Position numbers and translations under genes: made by a program. A DNA stretch of 50,374 nt from Thermoanaerobacteraceae bacterium (lineage in GTDB: Bacteria; Bacillota; Thermoanaerobacteria; Thermoanaerobacterales; UBA4877), in NCBI GenBank assembly GCA_030016635.1, contig JASEJQ010000011.1:1-50374 (forward strand). Reading direction: 5' to 3'. The notes beneath the pieces were generated by a model. That model saw nothing but the letters and a program-made list of their open reading frames with translations. It was not told the origin of the DNA and made no database searches. Shown here in pieces: positions 24,166-33,052 of this stretch. The stretch's first letter is position 1; the number at the start of each line of letters is the position of its first letter.

Positions 24166-26178
24166 TCACTCCTGTCTCTTATTAAACACATTTAATATGG
24201 CTTCTCTTATTTCTTTTATGTCCCCCATTTTTAAAGCATTCAATAGGTCATCACTTTCTATAAGGGCAGAGCTTATTTTGCCCAATAGGGCAATTACCTC
24301 TGGCCTTTCTTTAATGGGTGCCAGCATGACAAGGACTGTAGACACTTTCTCCATATTAAATCCTATGCTTCTCATATTAAGTGGCCTTACAAGCTTGAAA
24401 ATACCCACATAACTTTTAAATACTGCCTCTGACCTGCCGTGGATGAGGGCGAACATCTTCCCTGGCAGTACCACACTCCCCAGTTTTTCCCTCTCAAGGA
24501 TTATCTCTTTTACTTCCCCAGTATCGGTGCATATACCTGCATCCCTTGCCGTTTCAGCAATGATCTCAACCATTTCTTCCAGGTCGCCAGGATTTACGCT
24601 CTCAAGGGTAATGTTTCTTAAAATTTCATCTGCCCTGATATTTACCTCATCGTCAGCAGGGGTCATTATATCGTCGTCATCACCCGACATGTCGATATTG
24701 TTTATCTTAAAATCTGATATATAATCTCTGATATTTTCTATATCTTCTGCTGTAAGGAATGGTGAAACCACTACGTGTCTCCTCGTGGTATTGAGTGGTA
24801 TCGTGGATATCAAAATATCATAGTCAGCTTCTTTTATGCCTCCCATAGGTGAAACCCCCATTATCTTAAGCTCCGGAAGCTCTTTTCTGATCCTTCCAGC
24901 AAGCAGTTCAGCAGAACCTATCCCGTTGGGGCACACTATCCTCACCCGGAGTCTGCCTCTTTCGTAATTCCACCTTTCTATCGCTGCCCCCATGTGCATT
25001 GTGATATACCCTATCTCTTCCTCGGGCATTACATATCCATATGGTCTAAATATCCCCTCTGTCACACCGTTTACAATATTATAGAGCTTCTGATACCTCT
25101 CTTTTATTTGCGTAAGGAGAGGGTTTCGTATGGCCAGGCCGATGCTCACCCTGTATATGGCCGGTTCTAAATGCTGAGCCAGGCCTGATATAAGGTTCCT
25201 ATCATTTTCTATAGGTATGCCGATAGCATCGCCAACACCCCGTGCCATGCTGTAGGCCAGTTCCATTGTGGTAATACCCAGAGGCAAAAGTCTGGAGTCT
25301 TCTGTAAGTTGCAGTTTAGCCCCTTTAAGATGCAGGGTTAGATATGCTGCCTCATCCTCTTTTATCAAATCTTCTGGAAGAAGCCTTTTAAGTATCCTCT
25401 TCACAATCCTGTATTCCCTACTATCCATAAGCTCATCTTTTCTGTCAATGGAAATGGACTCTCCCCTCTTTGACCTATCAACGGAAAGGATGACGTGGAG
25501 CAAAAAACCGTAAAAGGAGGCCTCATCTAAAGGTGGGTCCATCTCCTTCAATTTCTCCCTGAGGATTACCTTTACCCTTTTGACATCTTCATTTTCAAAC
25601 CAGCTCTTTAATATATCCCCATAACCTCCATATACGCCACTCTCTATCATATAAATCATGTTCCCTGCCGGTACAAAATCATAGAGAAGCTCTACAAGAG
25701 CTTCTCTTTTATCCCTCTCACTGCCTGCGACCTCCACGCCGTAACCCCTCCTGCGGATGAGCTTTAAACTCCGCTGTTTAAACCATCTCTCCAGTCTATC
25801 AAGGTAGATGCTTATACTCCCCTCTACCACATTAAACTTATGGCTGAAGTAGGCCATCTTCAGCGGGCCATCGGAGCGCAAAAGTTCCAGTGCAATATAT
25901 ATCTCTCTTTCTCTGGCGTTTAATACCCAGAGTTGAGGCAACTTGCCCAGATTTGCTAGTGAATTTTCTATATCCTTTTCACTGCCAGAGAGCAGTATTC
26001 TTCCGGAGTCGACCTTTAAGCTGACGTTAAAGTTTATCAAATATCCCCTTATGTCATCCAGGTCTCTTCTTATGGTCCTGTCACTGACACCTAGAGATTC
26101 CGTCAGCTCTGCCATATCTTTATAGCCATCCTTGGCTATTTGCTTTAATATATACTGTTGCCTCGAGGTTAACCCCAT
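24166..26178 (-). CDS. mtlR: Mannitol operon activator, PRD/EIIB/EIIA type
   Basis: A regulator of about 670 aa. It has an N-terminal DeoR-like HTH (YKDMAELTESLGVSDRTIRRDLDDI), a second HTH-like region, two PRDs, a Gat-type EIIB domain (RIVCPNGIGSAELLAGRI, Cys kept) and a C-terminal EIIA domain with FALIHGRSEAV. In Bacillus and Geobacillus MtlR these sites integrate HPr and EIICB(Mtl) phosphorylation. The ATG at 26178 has GGTGG five bases before it; a GTG three codons upstream is possible. It sits within the operon between mtlA and mtlF, the usual order in thermophilic Firmicutes. Confidence 0.93.
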   Translation of the reverse strand: MGLTSRQQYILKQIAKDGYKDMAELTESLGVSDRTIRRDLDDIRGYLINFNVSLKVDSGRILLSGSEKDIENSLANLGKLPQLWVLNAREREIYIALELLRSDGPLKMAYFSHKFNVVEGSISIYLDRLERWFKQRSLKLIRRRGYGVEVAGSERDKREALVELLYDFVPAGNMIYMIESGVYGGYGDILKSWFENEDVKRVKVILREKLKEMDPPLDEASFYGFLLHVILSVDRSKRGESISIDRKDELMDSREYRIVKRILKRLLPEDLIKEDEAAYLTLHLKGAKLQLTEDSRLLPLGITTMELAYSMARGVGDAIGIPIENDRNLISGLAQHLEPAIYRVSIGLAIRNPLLTQIKERYQKLYNIVNGVTEGIFRPYGYVMPEEEIGYITMHMGAAIERWNYERGRLRVRIVCPNGIGSAELLAGRIRKELPELKIMGVSPMGGIKEADYDILISTIPLNTTRRHVVVSPFLTAEDIENIRDYISDFKINNIDMSGDDDDIMTPADDEVNIRADEILRNITLESVNPGDLEEMVEIIAETARDAGICTDTGEVKEIILEREKLGSVVLPGKMFALIHGRSEAVFKSYVGIFKLVRPLNMRSIGFNMEKVSTVLVMLAPIKERPEVIALLGKISSALIESDDLLNALKMGDIKEIREAILNVFNKRQE

Positions 26179-26189
26179 AAATACCACCG

Positions 26190-27617
26190 TTATTTCTTTA
26201 TATTTTTAAGGTCTTCTACAAATGAGTCGTAAGTCTTGCTGTCTAAGAAGTTCTCCACAATGTATACCTTAGCATTCGGTACAACCTGTTTTGCCCTATC
26301 CGCAAGACTCTTCTGCGTGAATATCACGTCGGCCTGCTTAGATATCTGGTTTACCGGGCTGTGCTCTACCCTGATGTCAAATCCGGTCTCTTTAAGTTTC
26401 TTCTTTAATATAGATTCTCCCATTGCAGAAGAACCCATACCTGCTTCACATGCAAATACCACCAGTTCAGGCATGCCTGTAAGAATCTCAGTCCTGTTAA
26501 TCCCTTTGCTCTGCTGCTTTAAGTCCTGTACCATACCCTTGGCCACATTGAAGCTTTCTGCATCCATTGTCTCCCCGGATGCCCTCCTGACAAGTGGTGA
26601 GGCTATCAGAAATGATACCACTGTACCAACTGCTATGCCAAGCAAGACAGGTAAAAGCCCACCCTTTGGTGCCATAGCAATTTCAGCAAATATACTTCCC
26701 GGAGATGGTGTGGCTACCAAGCCAGCATGGGTCAACATAAATGTAGCATCGGCAGCTATACCACCGCCTATAACCGCCAGTATCAGTATAGGGTTCATAA
26801 GGATATATGGAAAGTAAATCTCGTGTATTCCGCCAAGGAAGTGTATAATCACTGCACCTGGTGCCGATTCTTTTGCATTGCCCTTTCCAAAGAACCAGTA
26901 AGCTAAGAGTATGCCCAGGCCTGGCCCCGGATTAGTCTCCAGAAGGAAGAATATGGACTTACCCATCTGCTGTACCTGCTCCACACCAAGCGGCGCCAGT
27001 ATGCCATGATTTATCGCATTGTTCAGGAACAGGACTTTCCCAGGCTCAATAAATATAGCTATAAGAGGAAGAAGTCCCTTTGCTGTGACCCACTGAGCTG
27101 CTGCACCTAAGGCAACTGAAATGCCGCCAACTACAGGTTCTATGATCAAAAACGCCAGTATTGCAAGTGCACCACCAATAATACCGCCTGAAAAGTTATT
27201 CACCAGCATCTCAAAACCTGTTGGTATTTTATCTTTAACTGATTCGTCAAATGCTTTAATTACATAGCCACCAAGTGGTCCCATTATCATTGCACCAATA
27301 AACATTGGCACTGATGAACCAATGATAACACCCGCAGTAGCTATGGCGCCTATAACCCCACCCCTTATGCCATACACCAGCCTTCCCCCTGTAAAGCCAA
27401 TCAGAAGTGGCAACAGGAAGTTTATCATCGGGCCTACCAGCTGTCCCAGTTTTTCATTGGGAAGCCAGCCTGTTGGGATGAATAATGCTGTTATAAGTCC
27501 CCACGCAATAAAAGCTGAAATATTAGGTATTACCATGCCTGCCAGAAAGCCGCCAAACTTTTGAAGCGTCGTCCTGGCACTACTTCCGGCTGTAAAGAGA
27601 GCGTTGTCCTTTACCAT
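26190..27617 (-). CDS. mtlA: PTS mannitol-specific IICB component
   Basis: A 475-aa mannitol permease. The IIC domain (about 1-340) has [21 protein letters not shown], the NHGILAPLG and [10 protein letters not shown] motifs, and about eight membrane segments. After a linker, the IIB domain carries the phospho-Cys in [20 protein letters not shown]. No IIA domain is fused; MtlF supplies it. It is the first gene of mtlA-R-F-D. The 122 bp upstream contain an AT-rich region with TATAAT at 27666-27661 on the minus strand but no clear -35. Confidence 0.96.
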   Translation of the reverse strand: MVKDNALFTAGSSARTTLQKFGGFLAGMVIPNISAFIAWGLITALFIPTGWLPNEKLGQLVGPMINFLLPLLIGFTGGRLVYGIRGGVIGAIATAGVIIGSSVPMFIGAMIMGPLGGYVIKAFDESVKDKIPTGFEMLVNNFSGGIIGGALAILAFLIIEPVVGGISVALGAAAQWVTAKGLLPLIAIFIEPGKVLFLNNAINHGILAPLGVEQVQQMGKSIFFLLETNPGPGLGILLAYWFFGKGNAKESAPGAVIIHFLGGIHEIYFPYILMNPILILAVIGGGIAADATFMLTHAGLVATPSPGSIFAEIAMAPKGGLLPVLLGIAVGTVVSFLIASPLVRRASGETMDAESFNVAKGMVQDLKQQSKGINRTEILTGMPELVVFACEAGMGSSAMGESILKKKLKETGFDIRVEHSPVNQISKQADVIFTQKSLADRAKQVVPNAKVYIVENFLDSKTYDSFVEDLKNIKK

Positions 27618-27740
27618 AAGTCTAACCTCCTTTTATTTTGTATTCTATAATTAATTAAACATTATATTATGCATATAGTCAAACAACAGAAACTCAGTAT
27701 TGTCTAACAGTGTAATGACAAAATTAAAGGAGGCAGCTTT

Positions 27741-28241
27741 TTAATCATTGCTGCCCCCACCGCCATTATTCCTGTGCATAACCTTATAATAGTAGTATAC
27801 TATCACCACACCGACGCCCACCAGAACAGGTTCGACATCTGAAGCTATCACATCCACATCCATACCTACAAAATCACCACCCAGGCGACCTGTCACCTGA
27901 TTACCGTTAATCTCCATGTCTATATCAAAACCCACCACATCTCCTCCGCATCTGCCTGTGACTCCATTGCCTACGGCATTTACATTGATATCATTGCCGT
28001 CAAAAATTCCGCCTATCCGTCCGTATGCGCAGCCTTTTGTCAGGTTCATGTCCACATCCTTACCCACTATAATGCCGCCTATCCTGCCCTTTAAATACTC
28101 TTGCTCAAAATCATAGTCTAAGTCAATGTTAGCCCCACCTATGGCGCCTCCAAGCCTGCCTTCCACCTTTCCACTGTCTACTGTAATGTGAACATCATAT
28201 CCCCCTATTGCCCCGCCTATCCTGCCGTCAATATGTCCCAT
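27741..28241 (-). CDS. Glycine-rich GRIGG-repeat protein with a C-terminal membrane anchor
   Basis: A 166-aa protein of unknown function. About six repeats of roughly 20-23 residues follow the pattern GR(I/L)GG-x3-G-x-D-(V/I)-D-(x)n, starting at DGRIGGAIGGYDVHI and ending at GRLGGDFVGMDVDVI. The regular alternation suggests a beta-solenoid. It is followed by one hydrophobic segment (VLVGVGVVIVYYYYKV) and a short HRNNGGGGSND tail. There is no signal peptide. The ATG at 28241 is preferred because GAGGAAGG lies nine bases before it. It overlaps the HAD gene by 14 bp and is the last gene of the UPF0182 operon. Confidence 0.8.
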   Translation of the reverse strand: MGHIDGRIGGAIGGYDVHITVDSGKVEGRLGGAIGGANIDLDYDFEQEYLKGRIGGIIVGKDVDMNLTKGCAYGRIGGIFDGNDINVNAVGNGVTGRCGGDVVGFDIDMEINGNQVTGRLGGDFVGMDVDVIASDVEPVLVGVGVVIVYYYYKVMHRNNGGGGSND

Positions 28242-28884
28242 CTTTAACATCCTTCCTCAGTAAATCTACTATTTCCCTTGGGTCATTAAACACATATTTC
28301 GGGTCCAGTTCTAAGAGCCTTTCAGGATTTTTTGAGCCCCACATTGCAACCCCAAAGGGCACACCTGCAGACCTGGCTGATAGAAGGTCATAGAGACTAT
28401 CACCCACATAAAGTGCAACATTATTCTTTATATTAAGGGTTTCAAGAGCCTTTAATATCGGGTCAGGATTGGGCTTGGGCCTTTTAGCATCGTCGGCACA
28501 GACTATAACATCGAAGTCTTTTATTATCTCATCCAGAATCCTCTCAAAAGATAGCTCATACCTAGTCTTGGATGTAACTAAACCGGTTAAATAACCCATT
28601 CCCTTTATGGCATCCAGCATTTCAGGTATACCGGGAAAGAATGACACCTTATCATATTGCTCTAAGAAATACCTGTCCCATAGCTCAATGGCCCTCTCCT
28701 TTTCAGTGACACCAAATATATCCATTGTCATGCTTCCCGTTATGCCCATGCTCACATATAGTTCCTCATCGCTGTATTCTATGCCTGTAAACTCCACGAG
28801 AACCTTCCTTAATGAGTTTACAATGGCATCTGTTGTATCAATTATAGTCCCATCCACATCGAATAGTAATGCCCCATAGCCCAT
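28228..28884 (-). CDS. HAD-family phosphatase (phosphoglycolate phosphatase/PpaX-like)
   Basis: A 218-aa HAD hydrolase of subfamily IA. Motif I is LLFDVDGTIIDT, motif II is LVTSKTRYE, and motif III plus the metal Asp are in KPNPDPI and LYVGDSLYDLLSARSAG. It is soluble. Possible substrates are phosphoglycolate or pyrophosphate (PpaX-like), and the sequence does not decide between them. It lies 12 bp after the selenoprotein gene in the same operon. Confidence 0.9.
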   Translation of the reverse strand: MGYGALLFDVDGTIIDTTDAIVNSLRKVLVEFTGIEYSDEELYVSMGITGSMTMDIFGVTEKERAIELWDRYFLEQYDKVSFFPGIPEMLDAIKGMGYLTGLVTSKTRYELSFERILDEIIKDFDVIVCADDAKRPKPNPDPILKALETLNIKNNVALYVGDSLYDLLSARSAGVPFGVAMWGSKNPERLLELDPKYVFNDPREIVDLLRKDVKDGTY

Positions 28885-28896
28885 CCTGTATCCCCC

Positions 28897-29184
28897 TTAA
28901 AATAGTTTAATGCCCTCAACACCCAGACGGCTTAATAAACCAAAACCTTCAATATATAGCTTGAGGCCATCCTCTTTTACATCAATGCTTTTTGCTACAT
29001 ATACCTCAAATCCATCAACAGTATAGGAATCAAACCTATCTGCATCCTTAGGCTTACCCATCATAACTGATGGGATTGGCACCCGCACTCAGCATGAGGT
29101 TGGGAATGTCAGGTCTATGGTTATCGCCCCAGCATTCCTCTTTTTCAGATAGTACTTTACCTTATCTCCTATATCTATCCTCAT
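28897..29184 (-). CDS. Selenoprotein of the CC/Se-motif type (in-frame UGA = Sec32)
   Basis: Read from ATG 29184 (GGGGG seven bases upstream), the frame gives MRIDIGDKVKYYLKKRNAGA, then ITIDLTFPTSC, a TGA at 29091-29089, and VRVPIPSVMMGKPKD onward to a normal stop, 95 residues in all. The next gene upstream encodes a paralogue that aligns end to end without gaps around this point and has Cys where the TGA lies (SCC against SC-TGA). A hairpin of bacterial SECIS type follows the TGA at the right distance. A conventional reading would keep only a 63-aa fragment from GTG 29088. The vicinal Cys-Sec pair suggests redox or metal binding; no reaction is known to me. Confidence 0.9.
29057..29091 (-). 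promoter_or_regulatory. Bacterial SECIS-like hairpin after the in-frame UGA
   Basis: After TGA (29091-29089) and 14 bases of spacer, CCCATCA (29074-29068) pairs perfectly with TGATGGG (29063-29057) around the loop GTTA. bSECIS elements need a short stem whose apical loop starts with GU about 16-37 nt after the UGA. Here the loop starts 21 nt after it. This supports Sec insertion and not a nonsense mutation. Confidence 0.82.
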
Positions 29185-29195
29185 AGTTCAACCCC

Positions 29196-29489
29196 CTATA
29201 AAACCTTTACACCATCTACAGCCGGCCTGCTCAAGAATGATAGGCCCTCCATATAAATCTTAAGGCCTCTCTCCTTAACCTCTACCATGTTATGCACATA
29301 GACATCGACACCGTCTACATCAATCCTCTCAAACCTATCCAGTCCATTATCCTTTGGCTTTCCAATCTCAACTGATGGAAAGGCACCGGGTACACAGCAG
29401 CTATCAGCAGTCACCAGTTTGATTGTTATGGCTGACTCACCCTTCTTTTTTAGGTATTCCTTTACCTTCTCATCTATACTTATATTCAT
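29196..29489 (-). CDS. CC-motif protein, cysteine paralogue of the adjacent selenoprotein
   Basis: A 97-aa protein with an N-terminal helix (IDEKVKEYLKKKG), a beta strand ITIKLVTA, the vicinal pair DSCCVPGAFPSVEIGKPKD, and a C-terminal half VDGVDVYVHNMVEVKERGLKIYMEGLSFL. It resembles small HesB/CC-motif proteins. It is clearly a tandem duplicate of the selenoprotein gene 11 bp downstream, with Cys replacing Sec. The role is probably thiol redox or metal handling, by inference. It lies 12 bp after the UPF0182 gene with a GGGGG ribosome site. Confidence 0.85.
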   Translation of the reverse strand: MNISIDEKVKEYLKKKGESAITIKLVTADSCCVPGAFPSVEIGKPKDNGLDRFERIDVDGVDVYVHNMVEVKERGLKIYMEGLSFLSRPAVDGVKVL

Positions 29490-29501
29490 TTTTATCCCCC
29501 T

Positions 29502-32216
29502 TTACTCCTGATTTAATATGTTGCCAAGCTCATCCATCAACCTTCCAAACTCAGTGAAGTCACCAGTCTTCAAGGCATCTACGGCCCTGTTGTAAGCATC
29601 TCTTATCTGTCCCAAAACGTCTGAAGGGGCGGTGGGCATAGTGGGCGGAGGGACTTCAGTTTTAACCCCTATGAGTTCATTAAGTGCCTCTTCTATAGTG
29701 TTTGACATCACTATCTTAGAACCATCGGATACTATTATGCGTTTTACCTCCGGTATGCTGTTTTCTGCGCTGGAGGCTATATAAAGGGGCTCTACATACA
29801 GTATGGATCTATCTATGGGTATTACCAGGGTATTCCCCCGTATTACTGATGACCCGCTCTGATTCCACAGGGTTATCTGTTGGGATATATGGGCATCCTC
29901 ATCAATACGGGCTTCCACTTCCAAAGGTCCATACACGTGGATGTTTTTGGGAAACTCATAGACCCTTAAGACAGGCTTTCCAGTCTCTATATCCACGTAT
30001 CCTGACATCCAGGATATCATGTTGTTCTTAGTGGCAGGTGTATAAGGCACCATTAAAATAAAGTTCTCATCCTGGCCATTATCGGGCAATGCCATATACA
30101 CATACTGAGATTCTATATTCTGAACCTCTTCCTGATACCTCTCCTTGGCTATCTCCCAGAGGTCCTCCTTATTATAGAAAACCTGTTCATTATCCATATG
30201 GTAGGTCCTGTACACATCGGACTGTATGTCAAACAGCGTCTGAGGATACCTGACGTGTTCCCTCAGGCCTTCTGGCATTTCTTCAAAGGACTTGAAAAGG
30301 GATGGGAATATCCCTTGATACACCTTTATGACAGGGTCATTGGTATTATAAATATAAAAGTCGGTAGATCCATTATAGGCATCAATGACTACTTTCACAG
30401 AGTTTCTTATATAGTTAAACTGTAAACCACCTATAGTAGACATAGTAGAATACGGGAAATTGCTGCTCACTGTGTATGCATCTATCATCCAGTAGAGTTT
30501 GCCGTCATCAACTACTAGATATGGGTCCTCGTCGTACATCAGGAATGGTGCTATCCTCTGTACCCTGTCCATTATATTTCTGTTTATCAGTATCCTGCTA
30601 TCCGGGCCAATATCACCAGAAAGGAGCAACCTAACATCACCGGTATATATCGTATATAAAATCCTATTGAATAAACCCAGTTTTGTACCGGATTCTCCCT
30701 GGTAGACCGTATATATATTTTCCTCTCCTGAGCTGGCAGGATAGTCAAATTCCTTTGCATTGGTGTTAACTATGACATAATCATTGGTCAGCTCTCCAAA
30801 ATAGATCTCCGGTCTATCAATTTTTATGCCTCCCTTTGGCGGTATGTCCCTGACCATAAACTCCGGTTGTCCTTCTGGCGTTACCTTGTTTACCGGGGTT
30901 CCCACAGCACCGTAACCATGGGTGTAGACCAGATGCATGTTTATCCATGACCTTGCCTGGTCTGAAAGCCTGTTTTTGTCCAGCTCTCTTGCCGAAAGGA
31001 AAACCTCTGTAGGATTTCCATCTATCACATACCTGTCTATGTCCACGTCGTTAAACCTGTAATACATCCTTATACCTTGAAGCTGGTTATATACCTGTAT
31101 AATTGGCCTGTAGTCATTAATCCGTATATTGTCAATGGTATTTTTATTTTTCTCCATGTCTATGTTCCTTATATCCTGCACCTCTCCAAAGTTTACCCTC
31201 TCTATATCACCCAGCCCATACGCCATCTGGGTAAATTCGATATTATTTTTAATATAAGGTCTCTCCCTGGAGAATTCATTGGGCGATACAATAAAGTTTT
31301 GAACAGCGGCACTGGCTATATATGAAACTATCACTACTGCAACTACCAGCAGTGGACCTGCTGCGGTAAGCCTGATATTTCTCCTGAGACCCCCTACAGC
31401 AAACATGATCCCTGCTGCAAGGCATACAACAATAAGTATCCTGTTAAAGAGCAGAGTTACATTGATATCTGTATAGCCCGCCCCATACACCACTCCCAGC
31501 GGCGAATTTAATAAATTAAATCCTTTTAAATAATAACCGAAGGAGAGGAGTACAAAAAACACCAGTCCAAGTATAGCCACCTGATTTATGGCTATCATGA
31601 TTATTTCCCTATTCGGTATAGACCGGAATGCATGACTTTCCTCTGAATATCTGAAAAATCTCGTGGCATTGGAATAGTACATGAGTACATACATTATGGC
31701 AGTAAGTACCGCCAGAACGACGATCAAAAATAGAATAAAATCGTAAAGGCCATTCAAAAAAGGTAATTTAAATAAATACAGACTCAGGTCCTTATTGAAA
31801 ATAGGGTCTTTCTCCCCAAAGTTGACGGAATGGTAAAAGTTTAAAAAACTCTGCCACATGGTGCTGGCAAACTCTAATGCCATGACCACAGATATAAGCG
31901 CAGAACCCCACAGCACAAAGGTGGTGAGCCTCTTTGTTTCCCTGGGTGACAGTACATCCCCGGTATATCTTATGTAATCCCTCTTTATCTTGTTGAAATA
32001 GAAATACAGAAGTAGAAAAAGTATTAAGAATGCAGGAATACCAAGCTCCAGCTCAGCAAAAAACTTTACGAAAAAAATCTTGCCATAGCCGAGGCTTGAA
32101 AGCCATTGATAGCTGACTATGAGCCCTGCTCCACCTGCAATAATGATAAACAATATCACCACAAAAGCTATCACATATAAAAACCAGCGTCCAGATAGAT
32201 TAAACCTGGTTGGCAT
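29502..32216 (-). CDS. UPF0182 family large membrane protein
   Basis: A 904-aa protein of the UPF0182 family. It has about seven N-terminal membrane segments (first VIAFVVILFIIIAGGAGLIV; SLGYGKIFFVKFFAE is a family pattern) and a long extracytoplasmic domain with WINMHLVYTHGYGAVGTPVNKV and DIPPKGG. The C terminus is proline-rich and then helical (PPPTMPTAPSD). The function of the family is unknown. It is the first gene of an operon with the two CC-motif genes, the HAD gene and the repeat-protein gene. Length and motifs are complete. Confidence 0.92.
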   Translation of the reverse strand: MPTRFNLSGRWFLYVIAFVVILFIIIAGGAGLIVSYQWLSSLGYGKIFFVKFFAELELGIPAFLILFLLLYFYFNKIKRDYIRYTGDVLSPRETKRLTTFVLWGSALISVVMALEFASTMWQSFLNFYHSVNFGEKDPIFNKDLSLYLFKLPFLNGLYDFILFLIVVLAVLTAIMYVLMYYSNATRFFRYSEESHAFRSIPNREIIMIAINQVAILGLVFFVLLSFGYYLKGFNLLNSPLGVVYGAGYTDINVTLLFNRILIVVCLAAGIMFAVGGLRRNIRLTAAGPLLVVAVVIVSYIASAAVQNFIVSPNEFSRERPYIKNNIEFTQMAYGLGDIERVNFGEVQDIRNIDMEKNKNTIDNIRINDYRPIIQVYNQLQGIRMYYRFNDVDIDRYVIDGNPTEVFLSARELDKNRLSDQARSWINMHLVYTHGYGAVGTPVNKVTPEGQPEFMVRDIPPKGGIKIDRPEIYFGELTNDYVIVNTNAKEFDYPASSGEENIYTVYQGESGTKLGLFNRILYTIYTGDVRLLLSGDIGPDSRILINRNIMDRVQRIAPFLMYDEDPYLVVDDGKLYWMIDAYTVSSNFPYSTMSTIGGLQFNYIRNSVKVVIDAYNGSTDFYIYNTNDPVIKVYQGIFPSLFKSFEEMPEGLREHVRYPQTLFDIQSDVYRTYHMDNEQVFYNKEDLWEIAKERYQEEVQNIESQYVYMALPDNGQDENFILMVPYTPATKNNMISWMSGYVDIETGKPVLRVYEFPKNIHVYGPLEVEARIDEDAHISQQITLWNQSGSSVIRGNTLVIPIDRSILYVEPLYIASSAENSIPEVKRIIVSDGSKIVMSNTIEEALNELIGVKTEVPPPTMPTAPSDVLGQIRDAYNRAVDALKTGDFTEFGRLMDELGNILNQE

Positions 32217-32259
32217 CTTTGCCTCACCTCATCATTATATTACCACAAAAGTACCGAAA

Positions 32260-32293
32260 ATAAAAATAAAAAGCCTACCATTTCAGGTAAGCT
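32260..32293 (-). terminator. Terminator after the tRNA-Ser pair
   Basis: On the minus strand AGCTTACC pairs with GGTAGGCT (one G-U) and is followed by TTTTTATTTTTATTTT. It lies 16 bases after the CCA end of the second tRNA and before the UPF0182 gene, ending the tRNA transcript. Confidence 0.8.
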
Positions 32294-32308
32294 CTATTTC
32301 ATCATGTA

Positions 32309-32399
32309 TGGCGGAGGAGGAGGGACTCGAACCCTCGCGCCGCTTTCACGACCTACAGTCTTAGCAAGACCGCCCCTTCACCGACTTGGGTACTCCTCC
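32309..32399 (-). tRNA. tRNA-Ser (GCT anticodon)
   Basis: A 91-nt gene with encoded CCA. The acceptor stem GGAGGAG/CTCCTCC is complete. The anticodon arm CGGTCTT-GCT-AAGACTG gives GCT, and the T-arm GAGGGTTCGAGTCCCTC is regular. A long class II variable arm (GTAGGTCGTGAAAGCGGCGC) confirms serine type. It reads AGC/AGU codons. It is the second gene of a two-tRNA unit. Confidence 0.96.
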
Positions 32400-32432
32400 A
32401 AAATCTGCTACATTAAAATAATATTTTATTCA

Positions 32433-32521
32433 TGGCGGAGAGGGTGGGATTCGAACCCACGGCCCCTTGCGGAGACACTGGTTTTCAAGACCAGCTCCTT
32501 AAACCCCTCGGACACCTCTCC
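32433..32521 (-). tRNA. tRNA-Ser (TGA anticodon)
   Basis: An 89-nt gene with encoded CCA. The acceptor stem is GGAGAGG/CCTCTCC. The anticodon arm CTGGTCT-TGA-AAACCAG gives TGA, and the T-arm GTGGGTTCGAATCCCAC is regular. It has a long class II variable arm. This is a normal serine tRNA for UCN codons and not the tRNA-Sec needed by the selenoprotein gene, because the arms have serine-tRNA dimensions (7-bp acceptor, 5-bp T stem). Confidence 0.96.
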
Positions 32522-32560
32522 GAGCGACATATCAAAGTATAACATAAATACTTTTTGGTG

Positions 32561-32980
32561 TCAATACTCTTTGCCAATAGACCTATGGCCCAAACCAATG
32601 ACAACCTCATTTAGGTTTAAAAGCCCTATGCCGAAGAATGCACATACTGTGAGATGCTCACCATACCTGGCCAGGCCAACCTTCCCGCCCACGTTAAATC
32701 CGCTTGCCTTCAGGGATATCTCCATTAATGCATCCCGTATGGCGCCAGCTACTGCGCCCTCTCCCACATGGGTATCGGTTACTATGCCCTCTCGCTTTGC
32801 AGCCACACATGTCCTCTCCACAATTTTCTGTATCGAGGAAGAAAAATCTCCCCCAAAGTCCACAGCGGCCACCCTAATCCCATTTTCCTGATATTTCGCC
32901 TTTAGCTCATGTTCCTCTTCCCTGGTAGATAGGGCCATCTTTACCGCTATCTTTGCTATATCAACACTGCCTACAGCCAT
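32561..32980 (-). CDS. HutP-family protein
   Basis: A 139-aa protein resembling HutP, the histidine- and metal-dependent RNA-binding antiterminator. Matching parts are the RVAAVDFGG...SIQKIVERTCVAAKREGIVTD region, the central helix AIRDALMEI, and the closing FFGIGLLNLNEVVIGLGHRSI (HutP has a comparable FGVGI-HI end). The ATG at 32980 has GGAGG nine bases before it; an open extension upstream of 29 residues has no family match. No hut genes are in the window, so it is an orphan regulator or has another target. Confidence 0.75.
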   Translation of the reverse strand: MAVGSVDIAKIAVKMALSTREEEHELKAKYQENGIRVAAVDFGGDFSSSIQKIVERTCVAAKREGIVTDTHVGEGAVAGAIRDALMEISLKASGFNVGGKVGLARYGEHLTVCAFFGIGLLNLNEVVIGLGHRSIGKEY

Positions 32981-33052
32981 TATTATCAACCTCCAATCGC
33001 TTTCATTATACCACAAAAATATATATCCTTTGTAAATAAAATCATATAAAAC

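Noticed and set aside
28897-29088. A 63-aa gene starting at GTG 29088
   Set aside because: It is the part of the selenoprotein gene after the UGA. It has no ribosome site of its own, and the paralogue shows the full-length protein starts at 29184.
32433-32521. tRNA with TGA anticodon as a possible tRNA-Sec
   Set aside because: Acceptor and T stems have normal serine-tRNA lengths, and the anticodon TGA reads UCA. A tRNA-Sec would have anticodon TCA and an 8-bp acceptor stem.
32304-32891. A 195-aa open frame on the plus strand
   Set aside because: It runs through two tRNA-Ser genes on the opposite strand and the antisense of the hutP-like gene. It has no ribosome site and no family features.
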